From NCBI GenBank assembly GCA_014376655.1, contig JACMRC010000231.1:1-10465 (forward strand): DNA of 10,465 nt. The letters run 5' to 3'. The notes beneath the pieces were generated by a model. It was not told the DNA's origin, did no database searches, and was given only the letters and a program-made list of their open reading frames with translations. Positions 1-6,153 of this stretch are shown here, piece after piece. Each line of letters starts with the position of its first letter. Within the stretch, counting starts at the first letter, position 1. Source of the stretch: Mucilaginibacter sp. (lineage in GTDB: Bacteria > Bacteroidota > Bacteroidia > Sphingobacteriales > Sphingobacteriaceae). The position numbers were made by a program, and so were the translations under genes.

Positions 1-608
1 AAAGCACTATCAATTTCGGCAGGCGAAAAATCGCCTTCGGGGCCAATCAGTATCAAATATTTACCCGGCTTAGTATGCTCGGTGCTTAAGTTTGTTTTCT
101 CACTATCCTCACAATGGGCAATAAATTTTTGGCCATCAAAAGGCTGTACTAAAAACTTGCTTAAAGCTATCGGTTCATTTAAAACCGGGTGATACGCTTT
201 TAAAGATTGCTTTATTGCGGCGGTTATAATTTTATTCAAACGCTCGGTTTTTGCTTCTTTACGTTCAGATCGCTGGCATATAATTAACGATATTTCATCA
301 ATGCCTATCTCGGTAGCTTTTTCAAGGAACCACTCTAAACGGTCAAGATTTTTTGTTGGAGCTATCGCGATGTGGAGGTAATGATTACGCTTACTATACT
401 CGGTTACAACATTGGTAATTTGCAGGATGGTTCTTTTAGGATGCGCGTCCTTAATTTGGGCAGTATACAAGCCGCCTTTACCATCAATTAGCTGTACCTC
501 TGCTCCTACCTCTAAACGTAAAACGCGTACGGCATGCTTGCTTTCTTCTTCGTTAAGAAAGTACTGGGGATGTGATGGGGCAATATCTGGTGTGTAAAAA
601 AGATGCAT
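1..608 (-). CDS. rsmE: 16S rRNA (uracil1498-N3)-methyltransferase RsmE, 3' end cut by window edge
   Basis: Cytoplasmic SPOUT-superfamily enzyme that uses S-adenosylmethionine to methylate N3 of U1498 in 16S rRNA of the small subunit. Translating the minus strand from the ATG at 606-608 gives 202 residues open to the left edge. An N-terminal PUA-like domain (about 1-70) contains SKHAVRVLRLEVG and LIDGKGGLYTAQI. The methyltransferase domain begins near residue 78 with APTKNLDRLEWFLEKATEIG (83-102) and then QRSERKEAKTERLNKI (112-127). The SAM-binding knot motif GPEGDFSP is at 189-196. Family members are about 235-245 residues, so roughly 35-40 C-terminal residues, including the usual LG.RILR.ETA knot motif, lie outside the window. 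It follows the CorC-like gene after 101 bp containing a hairpin repeat, so it may be a separate transcription unit. I saw no clear promoter in that spacer. Identification is firm; only the 3' end is unseen. Confidence 0.95.
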   Translation of the reverse strand, partial: MHLFYTPDIAPSHPQYFLNEEESKHAVRVLRLEVGAEVQLIDGKGGLYTAQIKDAHPKRTILQITNVVTEYSKRNHYLHIAIAPTKNLDRLEWFLEKATEIGIDEISLIICQRSERKEAKTERLNKIITAAIKQSLKAYHPVLNEPIALSKFLVQPFDGQKFIAHCEDSEKTNLSTEHTKPGKYLILIGPEGDFSPAEIDSA

Positions 609-613
609 TTTTT

Positions 614-707
614 AGAATCAAGAGTCGAGAATCAAGAATCAAGAATCAAGACTGGAAATTTTTGCTGATTGTGCAGTCTTAATTCCTGCTTCTTGTTTCT
701 TACTTCT
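614..707. repeat. Tandem AGAATCA heptamers forming a long imperfect hairpin between rsmE and the CorC-like gene
   Basis: Five head-to-tail 7 bp units run over 614-648: AGAATCA, AGAGTCG, then AGAATCA three times. The last units plus AAGACTG (arm 628-654) pair with 674-700 on the same strand. The first seven pairs (648-654 with 674-680) are perfect, and 23 of 27 positions pair overall, with mismatches at 647, 642, 639 and 632. The loop is 655-673 (19 nt), and weaker pairing may continue to about 621/707. The element fills nearly the whole 101 bp spacer between the CorC-like stop codon and the rsmE start. It could be a transcription end or mRNA-stabilising structure, or an eroded dispersed repeat. 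No U-run follows the stem in either direction, so a classic intrinsic terminator is not shown. Confidence 0.75.
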
Positions 708-709
708 AA

Positions 710-2050
710 TTAATGTAAATCTACTGTATCTTCTTCATTTAGCAATAGTTCCAGCTTAACCGATTCAATATTTTGGTCGGATTTTTTTAGTACGATAATG
801 TTGTAACCGTTTGATTCTTTTTGCTCGCCAACATCGGGGATCTTACCAAAGATATCGCCTAACCAACCTGATACGGTATCAAAGTCACCATCCTCGGGCA
901 AGTCATGCGGCAAGTGGCCGTTTACATCATATATAGGTGCAAGGGCATTTACTATAAACTCGCGGTCGTTAAGCGCTTCAACAATTGGCTTTTCCTCGTC
1001 ATACTCATCCTGGATCTCTCCTACCAATTCTTCAACAATATCTTCAAGTGTAACCATACCTGCCGTGCCGCCAAATTCGTCAGATACAATAGCTATCTGG
1101 ATGCGTTTTTGCTGCAGTTCGGCCATCAGGTCGTTTATCTTTTTGGTTTCGGGGATAAAGTATGGCTTGCGGATAATGTTTTTTAGCACGATCTCTTCAT
1201 TACGTGCCAATAAAGGCAAAACATCTTTGGCATGTACTATACCAACTATTTTATCAATTACCTCATCATAAACCGGTATACGCGAATAACCTTCTGTTAT
1301 CAAAACCTCCAATAATTCCTCCTTGGTAGCATTAACTTCAATACCCGATATTTTAGTGCGGGGGATCATGATGTTTTTAACAACGCGCTCGTTAAAATCA
1401 AATACGTTTTGGATAAGCTCATGCTCGGTCGAATCTAACGCGCCGGTTTCTTTACCTTGTTCCAAAAGATATTGTAACTCCTCTGAACTATGGTGTGTTT
1501 CGCCTTGTACAGCATTAATGCCTAATGACTTTAAAATAAAGTTAGCAAAGTTGTTAAGCAGCCAGATTATAGGCTTAAACATCACAAAGAATATACGCAA
1601 CGGTGCAGATATTGCCAATGCTGTACGCACGGAACTTTGTATGGCCAGCCTTTTAGGTGCTAATTCCCCAAAAACAATGCTGAGCACTGTGATCACAATA
1701 AACGCGAATACATGGCTTGTGTTAATAATCAGTACAGACTTTATCTCTACGCCAAACATTTTAAACATGTTCAGCATCACACGGGTAAATACGTCTTCAC
1801 CAACTACACCCAAGCCCAGTGACGCTATAGTTATGCCTAATTGTGTTGCAGCCAGGTAACCCGACAGATTAGCCATTATACTACGGGTAAGCCGTGCAAC
1901 GCGACTACCAGTTTTTACTTTTAATTCGATTTGCGAACTACGAACGCGGACCAACGCAAATTCTGCAGCCACAAAAAAGCCGTTCAGGAAAACCAGGAAT
2001 ATGGTTAATACAATATAATATCCGTTTACGTAGAGGTCAGGAGGTGCCAT
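710..2050 (-). CDS. CNNM/CBS/CorC-domain membrane protein ('hemolysin' family)
   Basis: Integral inner-membrane protein of the CorC/HlyC ('hemolysin') family. Related CNNM proteins transport Mg2+ or Co2+; the hemolysin name is historical and says little about function. The ATG start gives 446 residues. The CNNM (DUF21) domain covers about 1-190, with hydrophobic segments near 10-30, 62-90, 108-130 and 140-170 and the family motifs NGFFVAAEFALVRVR and FGELAPKR. Two CBS domains follow (about 225-283 and 290-347), with TEGYSRIPVYD and VSDEFGGTAGMVTLEDIVEE. The CorC_HlyC C-terminal domain is at about 358-440, including EDGDFDTVSGWLGDIFG. I chose the ATG at 2048-2050 over the TTG one codon earlier. 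Its start is 7 bp after the ppa stop, so the two are probably co-transcribed. GldE of gliding Bacteroidota has the same architecture, but I see no other gld genes here, so no symbol is given. The ion specificity is not visible in the sequence. Confidence 0.9.
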   Translation of the reverse strand: MAPPDLYVNGYYIVLTIFLVFLNGFFVAAEFALVRVRSSQIELKVKTGSRVARLTRSIMANLSGYLAATQLGITIASLGLGVVGEDVFTRVMLNMFKMFGVEIKSVLIINTSHVFAFIVITVLSIVFGELAPKRLAIQSSVRTALAISAPLRIFFVMFKPIIWLLNNFANFILKSLGINAVQGETHHSSEELQYLLEQGKETGALDSTEHELIQNVFDFNERVVKNIMIPRTKISGIEVNATKEELLEVLITEGYSRIPVYDEVIDKIVGIVHAKDVLPLLARNEEIVLKNIIRKPYFIPETKKINDLMAELQQKRIQIAIVSDEFGGTAGMVTLEDIVEELVGEIQDEYDEEKPIVEALNDREFIVNALAPIYDVNGHLPHDLPEDGDFDTVSGWLGDIFGKIPDVGEQKESNGYNIIVLKKSDQNIESVKLELLLNEEDTVDLH

Positions 2051-2057
2051 CAATTAA

Positions 2058-2603
2058 TTATTGGTAAACAGGGAAAGTAGACTTATATAGCTCAATACTT
2101 TCGTTAATTACTTTCCAGGCGTATTTCTTACCAAGCATGTGCTCGATAGTTACGTTTTTATCTTCCAGTATTTTATAGTCTTTAAAGAAACGTACTATCT
2201 CTTTCATAGCATGCGGCGGCAGCTCTTGTAAATCGTTAATATAATTTACAGACATGTCGTTTTTTGCTACCGCGATAATTTTATCATCCTGCTCGCCATT
2301 ATCAACCATGTGCATTACGCCAACTATCTTAGCTTCAATGATCGACATCGGGAACACATCGATAGAACATAATACCAATATATCCAACGGATCTTTATCA
2401 TCACAATAAGTTTGCGGAATAAAGCCATAGTTTGCAGGGTACATTACTGATGAAAACAATACCCTATCCAGCTTTAATAAGCCCGACTCTTTATCAATTT
2501 CATATTTTGCTTTTGAGCCTTTAGGGATCTCAATTACAGCATTTACAAATTCAGGAATGTTATCGCCCGGCGAAACCTGGTGCCATGGATGTTGTGTACT
2601 CAT
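2058..2603 (-). CDS. ppa: Inorganic pyrophosphatase, family I (soluble)
   Basis: Cytoplasmic Mg2+-dependent enzyme hydrolysing pyrophosphate to two phosphates, which drives nucleic acid, protein and lipid synthesis forward. It has 181 residues, close to the usual 175-180. Residues expected for the active site are all present by alignment with the E. coli enzyme from memory: E25, K33, E35 (KYEIDKESG), R47, Y59 (YPANYGF), the metal-binding aspartates D69, D71 and D74 in DKDPLDI, D101 and D106, K108, and the Y143-K144 pair. The second position of the signature is Lys rather than the more usual Gly, Ser, Asp or Asn; this is outside the catalytic set and probably tolerated. The ATG is 16 bp after the dedA stop, and the CorC-like gene follows at 7 bp, suggesting a dedA-ppa-corC-like transcript. 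No separate promoter is visible in the 16 bp gap. Identification is secure. Confidence 0.96.
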   Translation of the reverse strand: MSTQHPWHQVSPGDNIPEFVNAVIEIPKGSKAKYEIDKESGLLKLDRVLFSSVMYPANYGFIPQTYCDDKDPLDILVLCSIDVFPMSIIEAKIVGVMHMVDNGEQDDKIIAVAKNDMSVNYINDLQELPPHAMKEIVRFFKDYKILEDKNVTIEHMLGKKYAWKVINESIELYKSTFPVYQ

Positions 2604-2619
2604 TTATATATTATATTTA

Positions 2620-3252
2620 TTATTCGCTTTTTACCAATCGCTTTTTTAAGAAAGCAATAACCAGCGGAATTGTTGTTATTATTATTAATCCGATAACTAC
2701 GTATTCAAGGTAGTCTTTTATTTGCGGGTATCGTCTGCCTAAAAAGTAACCCGATAAAATAAATGTATTTACCCAGGCTATACTACCGGCTAAATTGTAT
2801 ATGGTAAACTTTTTAAAGTCTACTTTAACTACGCCTGCAAAGATAGGGGCAAAAGTTCTTATTATTGGGAAAAATCTGCCTAAAACTAATGCCATGCCGC
2901 CATGTTTGGCATAAAACTCTTCGGCTATGATAACATAGCGCTTTTTAAAGAACAATGAATCGTTTTTGTTGAATAGCATGGGCCCCGTTCGGTAACCAAA
3001 CCAATAGCCTGTATAATTGCCCAAAACCCCTGCTAATATCACTGATAATATCAGTGTGCCTAATGACACATCTATCATCCCGGATGAGCACAGTAACCCC
3101 GCCATGAATAGTAAATAATCACCGGGCAAAAAGAAACCGAAAAAAAGACCTGTTTCAGCAAAAACTACAATAAGCAGGAAATAAAACCCTCCCTTACTTA
3201 AAATGGATTGAGCGTCCGTTAAATTTTGCAGGTGTTCCCAAAAATTTTCCAT
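2620..3252 (-). CDS. DedA-family (SNARE-associated/VTT domain) membrane protein
   Basis: Polytopic inner-membrane protein of 210 residues, a normal length for the family. Some DedA proteins return undecaprenyl phosphate or other phospholipids across the membrane, and others affect proton-motive-force homeostasis. Which applies here cannot be told from sequence. Family motifs are clear: the first re-entrant region has ETGLFFGFFLPGDYLL (33-48), with Asp at the acidic position (D45) where many members have Glu. The second has GRFFPIIRTFAPIFAG (125-140), with R126 and R132 at the conserved arginines. Further hydrophobic stretches lie at about 22-42, 65-85, 152-172 and 183-203, and the tail KKRLVKSE is basic. 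It starts 60 bp after nuoN, in a spacer containing a palindrome and a weak promoter-like box, and is followed by ppa after 16 bp. It may therefore head a short operon or be read through from nuo. Confidence 0.92.
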   Translation of the reverse strand: MENFWEHLQNLTDAQSILSKGGFYFLLIVVFAETGLFFGFFLPGDYLLFMAGLLCSSGMIDVSLGTLILSVILAGVLGNYTGYWFGYRTGPMLFNKNDSLFFKKRYVIIAEEFYAKHGGMALVLGRFFPIIRTFAPIFAGVVKVDFKKFTIYNLAGSIAWVNTFILSGYFLGRRYPQIKDYLEYVVIGLIIITTIPLVIAFLKKRLVKSE

Positions 3253-3257
3253 TCACT

Positions 3258-3280
3258 ATATTTGTAAAACTACAAATATT
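3258..3280 (-). promoter_or_regulatory. Perfect 9 bp inverted repeat in the dedA leader, with a near-match -7 box
   Basis: On the plus strand ATATTTGTA (3258-3266), loop AAAC, TACAAATAT (3271-3279) form a perfect 9 bp inverted repeat ending 6 bp before the dedA ATG. Read toward dedA, 3280-3273 is AATATTTG, one base from the Bacteroidota -7 consensus TAnnTTTG. There is no recognisable TTTG -33 element at the expected distance. It could be an operator, a leader hairpin or a weak promoter. The symmetry is a direct observation; the function is inferred. Confidence 0.4.
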
Positions 3281-3300
3281 AAATTAAAATTTGTGGAGAT

Positions 3301-3317
3301 TTTGATGGCACATCAAA
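3301..3317 (-). terminator. Small hairpin at the end of nuoN, possible weak transcript end
   Basis: TTTGATG (3301-3307), loop GCA, CATCAAA (3311-3317) is a perfect 7 bp inverted repeat overlapping the nuoN TGA stop codon (3313-3315). It is AT-rich and has no run of T after it in the direction of transcription, so it is at best a weak terminator or a 3'-end protecting hairpin. It lies where the nuo operon would be expected to end. Confidence 0.25.
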
Positions 3318-4689
3318 TAAGGCCGCTTACCATTTGCGGGTATACTCCAATTACTATTGTTGCCAGGGCCGCAAAGCCTAATACAAAAACATAGTATGGC
3401 GGCACTGCTATCTGCTCGCGCTCTGCACTGCGGAAATACATGGCCACAATAACCCTGAAGTAATAGAAGATGCTGATGATGGCATTTATAACAGCTATTA
3501 CAAGCAACACAATATGATATTGAGACATTACCATGTTAAAGGCAAAAAACTTACCTATAAAGCCTGCAGTAAGCGGTATGCCCGCTAATGATAGCATGGC
3601 TATTGTTAATACAAATGCCAGGAATGGATTCTTCTTACCCAAGCCGTTAAAGCTGTCAAAGCTATCGCTGTTGGTTTCTTGCTGAATCAGTATCAGCGCG
3701 CCAAAAGCAATAATAGATGCAATAGAATAAGCTGTAGCATAAACCAATATAGTGTTGGCAGAGTTTGCGCCTAAAGCCACAATTGCGAACAATAAATATC
3801 CAGCATGCGAGATACTTGAATAAGCCAGCATCCGTTTAAAGCTTTGCTGATATAAAGCGGTAATGTTCCCTACAAATAAGGTTATGATCGCGATAGCAAT
3901 TAACCCCGGTTGCCAAATATTGGTTATTAACGGGAAGCAGGTAGCAAACAAGCGCAGGAACGCGGCAAAGCTGGCTGTTTTTGCAACTGTTGACATGAAC
4001 GCGGTTATTAATGATGGCGAACCTTCGTAAACGTCGGGTGTCCAGAAATGAAATGGGGCCACACCTACTTTAAAGCATAAACCAACAATAACTAATATCA
4101 CACCTGTACAAAGCAGTGGCGAAATTGCTTGATGTGTTATTACGTAGTTCTGAATGTTTTCTAAACCAAATGAGCCACTTGAACCATAAATCAATGTAAA
4201 GCCAAACAATAAGAAACCGGTTGAAAATGCGCCCATCAGGAAGTATTTTAACGCCGCTTCGTTTGATGCAAAATCATTCTTTTTAATACCCGCCAATATA
4301 TACAAGCTTACCGACATGATCTCGATACCGATAAACAACATGGTTAAATTATAGTATGATACCATTACAATTATCCCCGCAAGGGAGAATAAAATAATAG
4401 CATAATACTCGGCTATATGGTTGCTTATCTTTTCGAAATAACCTTTAGAAAGTAGTAGTATTAATATAGTAGACAGAATAGCTACCGCCGAAAAAGCGAT
4501 AGAGAAGTTATTGAACAACATCATGCCATGGTAGATGGGCACTGCACCGTCGTTCCATTGTGCTACTGCTAAGCCTAATGCAACAAGCAACCCAACAATA
4601 GTTACGGGCAGCAACGCTTTTTGCATTTTATATAAACCTAAATACAAAAGCACTATAGGTAAAACAGATATGACAATTAAAGTATTCAT
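3313..4689 (-). CDS. nuoN: NADH-quinone oxidoreductase subunit N
   Basis: Antiporter-like, proton-pumping membrane subunit of complex I (458 residues; E. coli about 485). The Proton_antipo_M domain covers about 115-405. Residues expected for the proton path are present: E123 in IGIEIMSVSLY, K148 in AALKYFLMGAFSTG, K207 in CFKVGVAPFHFWTPDVYEG, K237 in STVAKTASF, and K380 in TAGFIGKFFAF, the position where NuoM has Glu. About 13-14 hydrophobic segments span the protein. The ATG at 4687-4689 is 2 bp after the nuoM stop. This is the last gene of the canonical nuo order; the TGA stop lies inside a small hairpin and dedA follows 60 bp on. NuoN, NuoM and NuoL are paralogues. Assignment as N rests on the VYEG motif, the Lys in the GFIGK motif, the length and the position. 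Confidence 0.96.
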   Translation of the reverse strand: MNTLIVISVLPIVLLYLGLYKMQKALLPVTIVGLLVALGLAVAQWNDGAVPIYHGMMLFNNFSIAFSAVAILSTILILLLSKGYFEKISNHIAEYYAIILFSLAGIIVMVSYYNLTMLFIGIEIMSVSLYILAGIKKNDFASNEAALKYFLMGAFSTGFLLFGFTLIYGSSGSFGLENIQNYVITHQAISPLLCTGVILVIVGLCFKVGVAPFHFWTPDVYEGSPSLITAFMSTVAKTASFAAFLRLFATCFPLITNIWQPGLIAIAIITLFVGNITALYQQSFKRMLAYSSISHAGYLLFAIVALGANSANTILVYATAYSIASIIAFGALILIQQETNSDSFDSFNGLGKKNPFLAFVLTIAMLSLAGIPLTAGFIGKFFAFNMVMSQYHIVLLVIAVINAIISIFYYFRVIVAMYFRSAEREQIAVPPYYVFVLGFAALATIVIGVYPQMVSGLI

Positions 4690-4691
4690 GA

Positions 4692-6152
4692 TTAAAACTT
4701 ACCTGATATTTTTACAGTGTTCACTAAATTTTCGACCGCGGCTGCAGATATATGCAGTAAAGGCTGCGGGTATACGCCTAAACCTATTATTAATACACAG
4801 ATTATAACCAGCACTATTTTCTCTGACCCATGGATATCTGCAAACTTAGCAGTTAGCTCATTGGTTGTACCCTGCATTACATTTTTGTACATACGCAGCA
4901 TATACACTGCTCCAAAAATGATAGTAAGGCCGGCCACAGCAGCAAACCATATATTAAATTGATAAACACCGTTTAATAATAAAAACTCGCCTATAAAACC
5001 GTTGGTTAATGGTAAGGCAACTGTACCCAGTACAATAATTAAAAATTTAACAGCAAATTGCGGCGCAACTTTAGCAATACCGCCTAACTGACCGATATCG
5101 CGTGTACCTAAACGGGTGCTGATGATATCCCAGATAAAGAACATACCTACAACGTTAATACCATGGCTTACCATTTGTATCATAGCACCTTGTACACCCT
5201 GCGTGTTCCAGGCAAAAATACCGGCGGCAATTAAACCAACGTGGGCTATTGATGAATATGCTATCAAACGTTTACCGTCGGTTTGTTTAAATGCAATTAT
5301 TGATGCGTACACAACACCTATTACAGCTAATACCATAATTACAGTTTGCCAGGTTATAAAACCAACAGGTGCAATTGGGATCATCCACCTGATAACGCCG
5401 TATATACCCATTTTTAGCATGATACCGGCTAACATCATAGTACCGGCTGTTGGTGCTTCGGTATAAGTATCGGGTTGCCAGGTGTGGAACGGGAACAACG
5501 GCATCTTGATGGCAAAGGCCAGGAAGAATGCCCAGAATATAAGCGTCTGGTGGCCCTCGGTTAGTTTTGCGCTGGCGTAAAATTCATGCAGGTCATAAGT
5601 TTGGCCTGCTGATTGAAAGTACATGTAAATGATAGCCAACAACATAAACAGCGAACCTGCAAATGTGTAAATGAAGAATTTTATAGTGATACGAATCCTG
5701 TTTTCGCCGCCCCAAAGCGAGCAGATAAAATAGATAGGTATCAATGCTGCTTCCCATCCTACGTAGAATAAGAAACCGTCTAATGCGGTAAATACAACCA
5801 GCAGACCGGCCTGCATAAACAATATCAACGCATAAAAAACATTGGCGTTTTTATATTGATGTTTGTAAGTGGTTAAAATAATAAGTGGAACAAGTACGGT
5901 AGTTAATAATACCATAACCATGCTTATACCATCAATACCTGCATTAAAGTAAGCGCCTATTTGTGGGATCCACGGAGCGTTAACTTCAAATTGTATGCTT
6001 GCATCGGGTACAAACTGAGCCAGGAATATACCTGCAATTGCCAGTTCAATAACAGCGAAAAATAATGCCGCGTGTTTAGCCGTTTCGTTCTTAAACAGAA
6101 GAACAACAAGCGCCGCAAGTACCGGCAAAAATATTAATATACTAACCGTCAT
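4692..6152 (-). CDS. nuoM: NADH-quinone oxidoreductase subunit M
   Basis: Antiporter-like, proton-pumping membrane subunit of complex I lying between NuoL and NuoN in the membrane arm. It has 486 residues, against about 509 in E. coli. The Proton_antipo_M domain covers about 125-415. Diagnostic sites are E133 in YVGWEAALIPIYF, K216 in AIKMPLFPFHTWQPDTYTEA, K247 in AGIMLKMGIYG, the conserved MVSHGINVVGMFF segment near 327-339, and E389 in NGFIGEF, the Glu that distinguishes NuoM from the Lys of NuoL and NuoN. The ATG (6150-6152) begins 1 bp after the nuoL stop, and nuoN begins 2 bp after its TAA, so translation is probably coupled across all three pump genes. No Shine-Dalgarno sequence is visible, as is usual in Bacteroidota. 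No anomalies seen. Confidence 0.97.
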   Translation of the reverse strand: MTVSILIFLPVLAALVVLLFKNETAKHAALFFAVIELAIAGIFLAQFVPDASIQFEVNAPWIPQIGAYFNAGIDGISMVMVLLTTVLVPLIILTTYKHQYKNANVFYALILFMQAGLLVVFTALDGFLFYVGWEAALIPIYFICSLWGGENRIRITIKFFIYTFAGSLFMLLAIIYMYFQSAGQTYDLHEFYASAKLTEGHQTLIFWAFFLAFAIKMPLFPFHTWQPDTYTEAPTAGTMMLAGIMLKMGIYGVIRWMIPIAPVGFITWQTVIMVLAVIGVVYASIIAFKQTDGKRLIAYSSIAHVGLIAAGIFAWNTQGVQGAMIQMVSHGINVVGMFFIWDIISTRLGTRDIGQLGGIAKVAPQFAVKFLIIVLGTVALPLTNGFIGEFLLLNGVYQFNIWFAAVAGLTIIFGAVYMLRMYKNVMQGTTNELTAKFADIHGSEKIVLVIICVLIIGLGVYPQPLLHISAAAVENLVNTVKISGKF

Positions 6153-6153
6153 T

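Noticed and set aside
412..597. 61-codon plus-strand frame
   Set aside because: Antisense to rsmE, whose translation is a clear family match over the same bases.
614..707. CRISPR array
   Set aside because: The units are contiguous 7 bp repeats without spacers, far too short for CRISPR repeats, and no cas genes are present.
905..1271. Two plus-strand open frames of 93 and 68 codons
   Set aside because: Both are antisense shadows of the CBS-domain region of the CorC-like gene with no domain content.
1323..1859. 178-codon open frame on the plus strand
   Set aside because: It lies wholly antisense to the well-supported CorC-like gene, its translation has no recognisable domain, and its length follows from the codon pattern of the real gene.
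3257..3264. Plus-strand TATATTTG as an antisense promoter into nuoN
   Set aside because: It matches the -7 box but is simply one arm of the palindrome; the nearest TTTG upstream is about 28 bp away, too far for a -33 element.
5116..5466. 116-codon plus-strand open frame
   Set aside because: Antisense to the conserved core of nuoM; the translation is repetitive Ile/Pro/Ala/Thr, typical of the complement of membrane-protein codons.
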